Positions 34,471 through 45,399 of a stretch of DNA of 64,000 nt are shown here, in pieces. The notes beneath the pieces are model-generated. The model ran no database searches. It saw nothing but the letters and a program-made list of their open reading frames with translations, and was not told the origin of the DNA. The DNA comes from Wurfbainia villosa (lineage: Eukaryota > Streptophyta > Magnoliopsida > Zingiberales > Zingiberaceae). The stretch is from positions 22,151,255-22,215,254 of the forward strand of contig CM046008.1 in the NCBI GenBank assembly GCA_025175895.1. The letters are read 5' to 3'. Position numbers and translations under genes: made by a program. Each line of letters starts with the position of its first letter. Position 1 is the first letter of the stretch.

Positions 34471-36086
34471 ATGGCTCATCTCGAGGGTTTTAGCACCGTT
34501 CGACCTCCATTTTACAACGGAGATGACTTCCGTTATTGGAAGGGTTGGATGGAATGCTTTCTTAAAACTCAAATCGAGATGTGGATCATAATCCAAACGG
34601 GATTCACACTTCCGACTAACGAAGTGGGTGAATCCTTGGATTATGACCAATGGACCATTGTGACAAAAAGACAAGTCGAAGCCGACGCCAAGGCAACTCA
34701 AATCCTCCAATGCAGCTTGTCCAAGGAGGTTCTTAATCGTGTCGGCCCCTTCATCAGCGCAAAGGACCTTTGGACAAAGCTAGTGGAGCTACACGAAGGG
34801 AGCGATGAAGCCAAGGTATGTAAGCACGATCTTTTGTTTAATAAATTATATAATCTAAAAATGCAGGAACATGAAACGACGACACAACTTCATGCTCGCG
34901 TTCAAGACATAGTCAATAACCTACACGCGATCGGGCAAAAGGTCGAAAACCGTGACCTTATAAGGTATGTTCTTAACTCCTTTCCGAGGACTACCTTGTG
35001 GGCATCCATGGTTGATGCCTACAAGGTCTCCAAGGATCTTTTGAAACTTAGGTTAGATGAGTTATTTTCTGATTTTGAACTTCATGAGCAGTCTAACTCG
35101 GAACTCGAGAAGGGTATAACACTTTTTGCAGGCTCGAGGAAGAAAATCGCAAGCAAGCCACCCCCGAAGGAAGAAGAGGATGAGTCTGATTCGGAGGTCG
35201 ACCCGGAAATGGAGGCCGAACTAGTCAACCTAGTTCGGAGGATAGTCAAGGGTCGAAAATGAACCGTCACTCGACCCAATGAAGGTAAGCCTAAAAGTTT
35301 GAATATTAGATGTTACGAATGCAACATGTTTAGACACATCAAGTCCGAATGCCCAAAACTCAAGAGCAAAGTACCAAAATACAAAAAGGCACTCAACGCT
35401 ATATGGGAAGAAGCATCCGAGGAAGAAGATGATGATCGTGTCCTTCATGTACAATTGCCTCGTAGCTGATCCCTAAGGAGTATTTAATAGAGAACCCTAT
35501 AGGATCAATATTCTGAACCTAGACAATTGCTTTTATGTTCCTCCTCTCGCTGATAAAAACATCATTTCTATTTTGTTTAAACTCGCACATGGGTACCATT
35601 TGACTTTTTAGTAACAATTGCTTGATTTATACAACTTAGAATGGAGTTTTGGGTCAACTTTTAGCAATACGTTTAAACTCCTCAAACACGAGGTCTCCCT
35701 AACCTCTTCGACTAGTCGAGTTCGAGAGGAGGACTCAACTCGGGTTGAAAAGCTCGAAGTTGAGAACTCACTCTTGAAGAGTCAAGTTGAAGATCTTAGG
35801 AACACATTGGAAAGGTTTACTTTGGGATCCAAAGGACTTGACCTCCTACTTGGATCGCAAAGGGTCGTGTACAACAAGGGCAGACTAGGGTTTAGCTCAA
35901 ATATGACCAACAAGTCGTATATGTCAATTGTGAGTAGACATAAAAAAATGTGTCCAAGCATGAATCCCTAAAAACGCCTTGATTTCAAACTTAGGATCGA
36001 ACCAGTACTGGGTTCCCAAGGACCAAATCCACTATGTGGAGAAACCGAACCGATTCAACGGTCCAGGGGGAGCCAGTACAAAACTT
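34471..36086 (+). pseudogene. SIRE-A gag
   Basis: ATG 34471 opens 263 codons: FSTVRPPFYNGDDFRYWKGW near the start, RQVEADAKATQILQCSLSKE, KDLWTKLVELHEGSDEAKVC and KVENRDLIRYVLNSFPRTTL, the SIRE-type capsid. A TGA follows VRRIVKGRK (35260-35262). In-frame continuation gives a CCHC zinc knuckle (CYECNMFRHIKSECPK, ~35315-35362). After further stops and shifts, a coiled-coil C-terminal domain appears (35618-35971: EDSTRVEKLEVENSLLKSQV, LLGSQRVVYNKGRLGFSS) and a final stretch YWVPKDQIHYVEKPNRFNGP ending at TKL (36086). Neighbour SIRE-D shows the same domain order in one frame. Confidence 0.85.
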
Positions 36087-36681
36087 GTTTGAATTTTAAC
36101 TTAGAAATTGCATGCTTAGGTTCTTTATTTAGTTTGATTTTTCATTTTAGAATGGCTAGATAGGACTATGACTCATCAATACTTGATAACATAGTACTAG
36201 GACACGGCGAGATGATAGTACGCTAGGAAAGCGGAGTCTTGTGCATTCGGGCTAGATAAGGCGTATCTAGTTCGGTGCACTTGACCGAGCGGAACTAGCT
36301 GAAGCTACCTCGTCGTATCCTAGACTAGTTAGACCAGGAAGTGGTCTTAGGTAAGTCAAGTCTCTATTTTCTTGAAAATGGCTTTGTCTAAGGAAGTGGT
36401 CATTGTTTCGATCAAAGAAGACCTCTGTGCCTCGCCACGACCTGGAAGCCATGATCTTGAAAAAGTGACTTGATGAGCCTAAGGTCAAATTCGAATCTAA
36501 CGCAAGGTTGACAAGTGTTCAATTCATTAAATTTAAATCAAGTAAAATTGGAAGTCATCTCACAAGAACATATAGGGTTAACATGTTTGATCATGTAGAC
36601 ATGGGTGAGATGATTTAGGTTAATAAAACTTCAACCAATCTTTAATAAATCCAATATCCGATCCAACTACCTTGCGTGTAG
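36087..36681 (+). other. Intron-like spacer between gag and pol
   Basis: 595 nt, non-coding in all frames. It begins GTTTGA directly after the last gag codon (CTT, 36084-36086) and ends GCGTGTAG at 36681. Removing it joins gag to GAT CAA TGG ATG TTG GAC (DQWMLD), the start of protease, in frame and in phase 0. SIRE-D has GT at the same place (57827-57826, minus strand) followed by a similar spacer. Inside are the block shared with copia-2 (36371-36451) and the inverted-repeat module (36556-36612). If it is not spliced, the gag frame stops at TGA 36090. Confidence 0.45.
36556..36612 (+). repeat. SIRE inverted-repeat module, copy 2 (in the spacer)
   Basis: CATCTCAC at 36556-36563 pairs with GTGAGATG at 36605-36612; the inner part has AACATATAGGG. 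Confidence 0.75.
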
Positions 36682-39600
36682 GATCAATGGATGTTGGACA
36701 GTGGTTGCTCCCGACACATGATCGGGGATCAACTCAAGTTTTCAAAGCTTCGATTTAAACGACAAGGATCGGTAGCCTTCGGAAACAACGACAAGCTCAA
36801 AATCATCGGATCAGGTGATATTGAGCTCAACTCTAACTTTATTACTCAAAATGTCTTATTGGTAGAAAATTTTCAATATAATTTACTTAGTGTAAGCCAA
36901 TTGTGTGATAATAACTATAAGGTCATATTTTTAGAAAATAAATGCGTAATTAATACAAATGAAACCTCTAAAACAATCCTTAAGGGAACCAGAAATAATA
37001 ATATTTACAATATTAACTTAACTAACTCCTCAACTAAGTGTCTTATGATACGAAAAGATGAATCATGGTTGTGGCACCGACGACTCGATCACTCACACCC
37101 AAGACTCATCCACAAGATGAGTCAGAGTGACTTAGTCAGAGATTTGCCTAACCTCAATAACTTGGATAATAAAATATGTAATGTTTGTCAACAAGGTAAA
37201 TAATCTAGGATATAACATCAACTAACTAATCATGAATGAACCAAAAGTGTTCTTGAGCTCCTACACATGGATCTATTTGATTCACACGGAGCTAAGTCAC
37301 TTAATGGGAGTAAATTCTGTTTAGTAATAATTGATGACTATTCTAGATTTACTTGGGTTAGGTTCATCAAACACAAAAGTGATACCCTAGATCAATTAAT
37401 CAACCTATTTAAGTTAATAGAAAATCAACAAAGCATTAAAATCTAAAGACTTAGGACTGATCATGGTGGTGAATTCGAGAACCATAGGTTTACAAAATTC
37501 TGTAACCTAAATGGATACCACCATGAGTTCTCTTGTCCTAGAGCTCCACAACAAAATGGCCTAGTAGAATACAAAAATAGAACCCTACAAGAAGCCGCTA
37601 GGACAATGTTAAATGAGTATAACCTACCTGATAGGTTTTGGGCAGAAGGCGTGAGTACGACATGCTATGTCCAAAATAGGATCCTTATAGTAAAGAGGCA
37701 CCTTAAGACCTCATACGAGATTTATCATGATAATATACCTAACATCAAGTACTTTAGGGTATTTGGGTGTAAGGTACATATCCTAAACACTAAGGATTAC
37801 CTAGGGAAATTTACATCCAAAACCTCGACCGGAATCTTTCTAGGATACTCAACTACGAGTAGAGCGTATAGAGTATACAATCATGACACCCTTAGAGTCG
37901 AGGAGACTATCAATGTAGTATTTGATGAAGGACATGAACCTACAAAACCCCCGACAACCCCAATTAGCGAGCCGATTCATACCAGACTCAACTCCGATCC
38001 GGAGATCAAGTCTAGTGTTAATCCTAACCTAAGTCAACCAAGTCAGTCTATCTACCAAGTGGTAGATGACTCTAACCAAACTAGGACTCAAACAGGTCAT
38101 CCTATTAACCAAGTGGTAGACTCAAACCCAAATCCAACTAGGACGCAAACGAATCATCCTATCGACCAAGTGATAGGTGATCCAAGTCTAGCAGTTCGAA
38201 CTAGAGCCTCATATAGAAACCTTAGTCAAATCTCATTGATTTCCAAAATTGAACCCAAAACTATTGACCAAGCTCTTCTTGATCCCGATTGGATTATTGC
38301 AATGCAAGAAGAGCTGGCTCAATTCACTAAGAACGAAGTATGGGAATTAGTACCACCACCTAAAGATAAAACAATCGTTGGAACAAGGTGGGTGTTTAGA
38401 AATAAACTTGATGACAAAGGTGAAGTAGTTAGAAATAAAGCTAGACTAGTCGCTGGATTTAGTCAAGTCGAAGGATTAGACTACGATGAGACCTATGCCC
38501 CAGTAGCTAGATTAGAGTCCATTCGAATGCTATTAGCATATACTGCACATCGAGGGTTTAAGTTGTTTCAAATTGATGTGAAATCAGAATTCTTGAATGG
38601 ATACATTAAAGAAGAGGTTTATGTTAGTCAACCCCCCTGTTTCGAAAGTTTAGATAAACCCGACCATGTCCTTAGGTTAAAGAAAGCCCTCTATGGACTT
38701 ACATAAGCTCCTCGAGCTTGGTATGAGAGACTTTTGGTGTATCTTAAGTCCAAAGGATTTAACCAGGGTGTTGACCCAACTATTTTCGTAAAAACCTTAG
38801 GTAAAGACATATTCATAGACCAAATCTACGTAGATGATATTATTTTCGGAACCACCAACTTGATCCTACTGAATGAGTTCATTTCACTTATGGAAAGTGA
38901 ATTTGAAATGAATTTAGTAGGCGAGCTGAGTTTCTTCTTAGGTCTACAAATCAAACAAACTAAAGATGGAATATACCTACATCAACGCAAATATACTAGG
39001 GAATTAATTAAACACTTTGGAATGCAAGACGCTAAAATTATTAATACCCCAATGGCAACTAATATGAATATAGAAGAAGATGTAATCAGAAACTCAATTG
39101 ATTTAAAATACTATAGGAGCGTAATAGGGAGTCTTCTTTACTTAACTGCAAGCCGACCTGATATCTTATTTGCAGTAAGTATGTGCGCAAGGTTCCAAAC
39201 CTGTGCCAAGGAGTCTCACCTAACTCTAGTCAAACGTATCCTTAGATATCTAAAGGGTACACTTAATGTCGGTATTGGGTACCCTAGATCTACTGAGTTC
39301 GAACTAACCGACTACTCCGATTCAGACTATGCCGATAGTAAGCTCGATAGAAAGAGTACGAGTGGTTGCTGTCAGCTTCTCGGCTCGAGTCTAGTGATTT
39401 GGTGCAGAAGGAAGCAACACTGTGTTGACTTATCTACCACCGAAGCCGAATACATCGCGATGGGTGAGTGTGTCACTCAGCTTCTTTGGATGAAGCAGAC
39501 TCTCTGAGACTTTAAGTTAGACTTTGCACATACCAAACTTCATATAGATAACATTAGTTCAATTAACCTTACTAAGAATCTGATATGTCACTCTAGGACC

Positions 39601-39745
39601 AAACATATAGAGGTCAAACACCATTTTATTTGAGAACATGTGGCCAATGGAGCCTTACAACTCGGATACGTCGAATCGAAGTCTAACTTGGCAGACCTAT
39701 TTATTTACTAAACCCCTACCCGAAGCCGAATTTAGTCTATTAAGA
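36682..39745 (+). pseudogene. SIRE-A pol: protease, integrase, reverse transcriptase, RNase H
   Basis: Protease DQWMLDSGCSRHMIGD (36682-). Zinc region WLWHRRLDHSHP and CNVCQQGK, then TAA at 37201. Integrase core: LHMDLFDSHGAKS (Asp, ~37262), TDHGGEFENH (Asp, ~37456, shortly after a TAA), NGLVEYKNRTL (Glu, ~37558), then a long open frame 37606-38706. Reverse transcriptase: WVFRNKLDDKGEVVRNKARL, QIDVKSEFLNGYIKEEVYVS, a TAA at 38704 replacing a family Lys/Gln before APRAW, and catalytic YVDD at 38827-38838. RNase H: DYADSKLDRKSTSGC and STTEAEYIAM, stop at 39505, with the tail RTKHIEVKHHFI up to ~39745. Stops dominate and frameshifts are few, so it is relatively young. Confidence 0.9.
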
Positions 39746-39884
39746 TGAAAATTGGGCATGTGCGTAGTAGAATAGGAACTTACAAATTATATTTTCTTAC
39801 TACTATCTCTTACTTTTCATTTTCATTGAACTAGCACAGGACATACCTTATATATCATGCACCTATAGATTTAAGGAGCCAATA

Positions 39885-39946
39885 CATCTCACAACACATA
39901 GGACTAATGTGTTTGTGTACTTAGCCACGTAGATGGGCGTGAGATG
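39885..39946 (+). repeat. SIRE inverted-repeat module, copy 3 (3' UTR)
   Basis: CATCTCAC at 39885-39892 pairs with GTGAGATG at 39939-39946. The flank TTAGGACC and CAGATGTAGAG agrees with copy 1. Confidence 0.75.
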
Positions 39947-40254
39947 TTAGGACCTTACTCCTGGTTTCAGATGTAGAGCTAGTGCATTGCCATGAACCAT
40001 AGAGTATAATCATACATACTAACTGACTCTGACCAGGACTGGTTGATCTTTCATATCAATCAAGCCAAATATGAGTCGAATATTTTATAGATGAGCTTAT
40101 TTTCAGTATATTATTTTCAAAATAATATGGAACATGCTTGGACTTTAAATTTAATACTTATTTTTGCTTTCCACACACCTTCACTCTTTTCGATATATGG
40201 CAAAAGGGAGAGAAAAAGGCCAAAGTTAAGGGATCAAAATTTTTAATTTTTGAT

Positions 40255-40597
40255 AACTTAACTCTCACTTCATATTTATTTACATGACCAAAAGTAAATG
40301 TTTACTTACCTTCATGTTTATTTACATGACCAAAAGTTAAGTAACTGTTTACTTAACTAGTTTTGAAAATTTACGTAACTTGTTAACAAAAAGGAAGTAA
40401 AGGCCAAGTTAAGAGAATTCTTAACTTAACTCTCACTTCATATTTATTTACATGACCAAAAGTAAATGTTTACTTACCTTCATATTTATTTACATGAAAA
40501 AAAGTTAAGTAACTATTTACTTAACTTTAAGTTTTGAAAATTTACGTAACTTGTTAACAAAAAGGAAGTAAAGGGCAAGTTAAGAGAATTCTTAACT
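40255..40597 (+). repeat. ~168-bp tandem duplication
   Basis: AACTTAACTCTCACTTC begins both copies (40255 and 40423). Each contains TTATTTACATGACC and AGTAAATGTTTACTTACC and ends AAGGAAGTAAAGG. Confidence 0.8.
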
Positions 40598-40911
40598 TAA
40601 ACTTATTTTTAAACTCTATGGCCAAACGTTAATGGCTTACTTAAGGAAGGGGGAGAAAGGGCCAAGTTAAGAAGTCTTCTTAATTTAAACGTTTTACGAA
40701 GGCCAACTTTAAGGGGAAGGATTAGGGGTTTCCTTCAAGACTCACCCTCGGTCAAGGGGGAGGTTTCCCCAAGGGGGAGTACTTGAAGAAAATCCTTACT
40801 ACTCCTACTTAATATTTATTATTATTGTTTCTCATGCACATTATTATTCTTCATGCATGCTATTTTCTTAACTTTGTATGTGGGTTTGCCATAGATCAAA
40901 AAGGGGGAGAT

Positions 40912-42008
40912 TGTTGGTGCAGTAGATACCTAAGTCGAACCTGAGTTTTGATTATAGCAGACAATACAAAGTTAAGCTCATATTGTTATCTCACGAGCTA
41001 AATCGAGTGTGCAGAAAAGTGCCAACGCTGGAGCTGAAGGCTAGCAACACCCGGAGGAAGCCGCGGTGATTGGGCGACACTCGAATGACTTCGGAGGGAG
41101 CCGAAGGAATCGAGTGGAAGGCCGGAAGCGAAAGCGACACAGTAAGTATCGAGGTAAGCTTGTGTGTGTGCGAGTGTAAGTGAGGTCGTATCCTCTTTAC
41201 GGGGATAGTCTTAAGCGTAGATCTGACCCAAGACATCCCATCGGTGTTCTAGATCGAGATCAGACGGTCGGAGGCCATCGAAATAATGTTTTTGTTTAGC
41301 TTACTTTTCATTTTAGCTAGCATCACGATTGCCCGGCTTGGAGGACTCATCGCTATCATTGATTAGTATGGTGTTCGATCGGATCTTGCCATCGATCGAC
41401 TGATGATGGCTATTAGTCGACTGATGGTCAAGGATCAACTTCGAGGAGTCAAGGCTTATCACCTCATTTCAAGGGGAGTGGTGCCCAATTTTGATTGGCT
41501 GAAGTTCCTCTCGAAAAGGGGCTCAAAGGCTATAAAAGGAGGACCTATCCTAGGGTTTCATCATCAATTCTAAGCTTCCAAAAGCCTCCGCAAAGCTACA
41601 ACTCTCCGACGACGAAGTGCTTCCTCTCCGACGCTCTAGGTTTAATTTGTTTGTATTTTTGTTTCGTCAGTATAAGCTTCATTTTAGTTTATTGCTTTAA
41701 TTGTCTCAGAGTTTTTATCGTAACGAGAAGAGGGGGAGTGTCCCTCTACCTCAAGCTTTTGGTGCTTTCTTGTATCGATTAACTCCTACCTCTAACGAGG
41801 AGGAGTTCTTTAGTGATTTTCCCTCCGTGCGTGAACAAGGATCACTAGGGCCTTGGAGTAGTAGCCGAAGGCTACGAACCAAGTAAAAAATCTATTTGTC
41901 TCTTTTAGTTTTTCTTTCCACTGCATATAATTGTTTTGAAATGAATTCGAAAGAAAGAAAAGGTTTATCGCTATTCACCCCCCTCTAGCGATTCGCTTCG
42001 ATCCAACA
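40912..42008 (+). repeat. SIRE-A 3' LTR (1,097 bp)
   Basis: Partner of 33148-34255, ending CCAACA at 42008 before the duplication AGAAA (42009-42013). Its palindrome block (41330-41425) is strongly changed: one perfect AGTCGACT instead of three. Confidence 0.9.
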
Positions 42009-42013
42009 AGAAA

Positions 42014-42493
42014 TGCATGACCAACTCCGAATACAACTGATCTACTACGTCCAAGTGTTGCTACTAGTGTTCGTCATCCACAAAAGCTTCAACCCTTTGC
42101 AATGACACAATTTCAACATTCCGTGCCCTAATTCAGTAGCTCAATAGTGTCGGTATATTTGCTTGTCTTTATTTCGCTTTTGTGTACTTAATTTCAAAGA
42201 GAAGGCAGAGTGTTACCTATCTCTTAATCATTATAAAAAGTGAATCCTTCAAAAGTCGAGAGGGCCTTATAGTGCACTGCCCATCGAGGTACCTCTTGGA
42301 GAGCTACGAGCCTTGGAGTAGCAACTCGGCTAGAGTTGTGAACCAAGTAAATAAGCTTGTCTCTTTATTTTTTTTTAAAATTCCACTGCATACCCTTTAT
42401 TTCTAAAATATTTCAAAAAATAAGTTTTTAATTTCTAAAGAAAATTTGTAACTTCCGAGATTCACCTCTCTCTCGGAACATTTCGGTCCTACA
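42014..42493 (+). repeat. Old SIRE 3' LTR, right part
   Basis: Resumes TGCATGACCAACTCC after the AGAAA duplication and ends with the SIRE-style terminal stretch CACCTCTCTCTCGGAAC and then GGTCCTACA at 42493. Confidence 0.6.
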
Positions 42494-43362
42494 TTTTCTG
42501 AGCTTTGAGTATGACTTCGGGGCAGTTAGTATATTTACCAAATGATCAGTATAGTTCCTGAGCTATTTATGTAATTTTCGAGTAGTATATGTGATGCCCG
42601 AGACTAGTAGGGGGCAGAGTAGTTTTGTTCAGAGCTAAGTATTGTGTTGACATAGTAGTATATGTATTTTTCGATTGATATATGTAATGGTCGAGTCATT
42701 TATGCAATTCCTGAGCAGTTTATGTAAATTCCCAAGCCAAATAGGAGTGGGTAGAGTAGTGGTGTTTAGAGTTAAGTGTTGCGATGATAAAGCAGTTTAT
42801 GCATTTACCAATTGATATATGTAATGCCGGAGTCATTTATACAATTCTTGAACAGTTTATGTAATTTCCGAGCCAAGTAGGGGTGAGCAAAGTAGTTATG
42901 TTCAGAGCTAAGTGTTGTATTGACAGAGTAGTATATGTATTTCCCGATTGATATATATGTATTTCCCGATTGATATATGTAATGCCCGAGTAGTATATAT
43001 AATTCCCGAGTAGTATATGTAATTTCCGAGCCAAGTAGGGGTGAGTAGAGTAGTTGTGTTCAGAGGTAAGTGTTGTGTTGACAGAACAATATATCTATAT
43101 CTACCGAGTGATATATGCAATTTTCGAGTAGTATATGTAATTCCTGAGCTCATTAGGGGTAGTTGGTTTAGAGTTGGGAAGTCATAGCAGTGTATGCAAT
43201 TCCCGAGTAGTATATGTTATTCTCATGCCAAGTAGGGAAAAGCAGTGTAGATAGTTCGGAGCGCATTTGTGAGGAGTTGGGTAGTCTGCTTTTCCCGATC
43301 ATTTTATGAATTTCCCATCCAGTATGTATTTTTCGAATCACAAGATATTTTTCAATATTCAA

Positions 43363-43369
<7 letters not shown>
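42494..43369. repeat. ~136-bp tandem repeat array
   Basis: Four to five diverged units. The block AGAGCTAAGTGTTG (or a near copy) recurs at 42631, 42768, 42904, 43062 and, weaker, 43163. Spacings are 137, 136, 158 and ~100; the long one contains a duplicated 22-bp sub-unit GTATTTCCCGATTGATATAT. Short sub-motifs GAGTAGTATATGTAAT and CCGAGCCAAGTAGGGG repeat within. The minus-strand frames 42837-43362 are by-products of the repeat. Confidence 0.75.

Positions 43370-43456
<87 letters not shown>
43370..43456. repeat. (AT)n microsatellite
   Basis: About 43 uninterrupted AT units directly after the 136-bp array. Confidence 0.95.
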
Positions 43457-43459
<3 letters not shown>

Positions 43460-44113
43460 TTGGGTGATTTTTAAATTAGGCAGAAAGAGGGATATGGGTA
43501 TCTTTGGGTGCATGAGATGACTGGGAGGTTCTTGAATAAGGAATATTATTGATATGAGATATTTTATTTATTTATTTATTTAATTGATTAATGATTGACA
43601 GGAAAAATAGTGGACACGTGGAGAGCATAAAAAGGAGATATTTTGAAAAGGAGCGAGAGAATTAATGGTTACATCTTGATAGGTTGGCAAGAGTATTAAA
43701 GTAAATATATTTCAAATAGAAGCGGTATGAATATCCTATAAAAGGGGTAGAGGTGGAAGGAGACAGGGATGGTTCTTTCTTCTCTATTCGGTACCTCAAA
43801 GATCTTTTCTAACATCTTCTTCTACATTCTACATTCTACTTTTTCATTCTTCCATTTCTAACTTGAGCGTTTGAGGGGCCGTGCCGGGAAGCCGACCCAC
43901 CCTTAACATTCTCTTTTAAGTGATAGATCTAATTTTTAGTGGGAGGATATGAGGTGATCAGAGAGGGTGCTTTAGAGGGGAGAAGAGGATCTAAGTAGGC
44001 CGAAGAAGAGGACACCATCAAATTGGTGTCGTCTGTGGGAATCTTAACAAAAAGTTACGATGATGAATACTAGGAGGACAATGAAGAAGCTGATGGAGGA
44101 AGAGAAATCTGTA
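43457..44113 (+). mobile_element. 5' end of a Tat-like Ty3/gypsy element
   Basis: The sequence TTGGTGTCGTCTGTGGGA (44023-44040) closely resembles the TGGCGCCGTCTGTGGGAA-type primer-site region of plant Tat/Retand elements. Upstream is presumed LTR ending CACCATCA (~44020). Downstream, ATG at 44060 starts a short gag N-terminus (MMNTRRTMKKLMEEE) that is cut at 44113. The rest of gag is found in opposite orientation at 47858-47133. The LTR start is not identified. Confidence 0.55.
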
Positions 44114-45399
44114 GTTCGGAACTGAACGGTTCCTACTCCACGGATCGAGCTCTAAAGAGCTCTAGCGACGCCAATGCAATCACTAATAAAAAATAACTCC
44201 TTTTCGACACAAGTCGGAGGTGGAAAAACCTCGTACAATAGATTACAACAATAATCTAAATAGATACAAGCAAATACAATAATGAAATACAATGCAATTA
44301 AAGAAAACTACTTTACAATTGCTCTTTGAATGCTTGATCACTTGGTTGCTTGAAATCAACTTGGAGACCCTGATTTGCAACAGCAAATCGCCCCAAAAGC
44401 CCTCAAGAAAACCACACCTTTTTCCTCCTTCACGAGCTCCTTATAAAGTTTCAACCTGTGCTAGAAAAAGTCGATCAGTCGACTGGTCGGGACCATCAGT
44501 CGACTGATGTCACTGTTGTCATGAGACAACGACTAGATCCACGCTGGATTAGTCCAACGGATCCATCATCAGTCGACTGGTCAAGCCTCCACTCGGCTGC
44601 TGACCGCAGCGGTCGAGTGAGACTCCATTATGTGGCCGAAACACCTAGCATCAGTCGACTGATCACATGATCAGTCGACTGCCCATCTCTGGCAGTCGAC
44701 TGTTAGGCCACTTCCCGTAGTCAAACCCTAGTTGACTCAGGCCAGTTGACTGCCACATGACACCAGTCGACTGGCACACCTCAAACATGAGGTTTTAGTC
44801 CAAGTATGGTTCCCCCATACTTGCTAGACCACCCTTAGCCTAGACCTAAGCCTTCTAGCCATCTCCATCAGCCTCACACCTCTCGGATCCCTCCAAGTCA
44901 TACATGACTTGTTCATCCATCGCGCTAGCCCTCAGGTGCTTCCATCGGCTATGTCATGCTAACGATGTCTACACCGCCAAGGCACATTGGACTTATGCCG
45001 CCAAGACTCTGCTTGGACTTTACGCCGCCAACCATTGGACTTATGCTGCCAAGACTTCACCCTTGGACTTTACGCCGCCAATATTCCCCTTGGACTTCTC
45101 AAATGCCAAGACTCAAGCTTGGACTTTCCCTTGCCAACCCATGTTGGACTTTCCATGTCAAGTACTCAAGACTTGGACTTTACCTTGCCAAGACCCATGC
45201 TTGGACTTGACATTGCCAAGACCCATGCTTGGGCTTTCCCAAATGCCAAGTGTCCCACTTGGACTTTCCATGCCAAGTACCTAAGACTTAGACTTTCCCA
45301 TGACAATTACATTGTCATATATTTTTGTTGAACATCGAAACATCTCTCGAGCCAAGCTCGAGTCCTCGTCAATTGTGACCTGGGTCGGTTGCACCAACA
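44114..45399 (-). repeat. SIRE-B LTR, inverted and truncated
   Basis: 1,286 bp matching the reverse complement of 51402-52710. It ends GCACCAACA at 45399 (LTR start on the minus strand) and is cut at GTTCGGAAC (44114), ~180 bp before the LTR end. Contains seven AGTCGACT palindromes (44470-44770) and the AAGTCCAAG minisatellite (44980-45300). Frames 44904-45331 arise from the minisatellite. Confidence 0.85.

Larger units (their letters stand above)
39746..40911 (+). other. SIRE-A 3' untranslated region
   Basis: Holds the inverted-repeat module (39885-39946), a two-copy ~170-bp tandem duplication (40255-40597), scattered AAGGGGGAG tracts near 40650-40780 and the polypurine tract AAAAAGGGGGAGAT at the LTR border (40899-40911). 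Confidence 0.6.
33148..42008 (+). mobile_element. SIRE-A: full-length SIRE/Maximus-like Ty1/copia element
   Basis: 8,861 bp with two LTRs (33148-34255 and 40912-42008; ends TGTTGG and CCAACA), target duplication AGAAA, initiator-tRNA-Met primer site, gag, an intron-like spacer, protease, integrase, reverse transcriptase, RNase H, a ~1.1-kb 3' untranslated region and a GGGGGAGAT purine tract. Several stops in gag and integrase and one in reverse transcriptase make it defective. It has no env-like ORF, unlike the older element it inserted into. Confidence 0.9.
29956..42493 (+). mobile_element. Old SIRE-like element: env-like ORF and 3' LTR, split by SIRE-A
   Basis: Only the 3' part remains: an env-like frame (29957-30940), a long 3' untranslated region and a 3' LTR (32341-33147 plus 42014-42493) preceded by the purine tract AAAAAGGGGAAGATTA. 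No primer site follows the LTR, so it is a 3' LTR. The left border is the chromovirus LTR fragment; the right LTR end (CCTACA, 42493) abuts the tandem array. Confidence 0.65.

Noticed and set aside
44904..45331. Overlapping frames of ~115-126 codons rich in W, T and P (also at 51359-51845 and 54311-54768)
   Set aside because: Generated by the AAGTCCAAG minisatellite read in several frames; not a protein.
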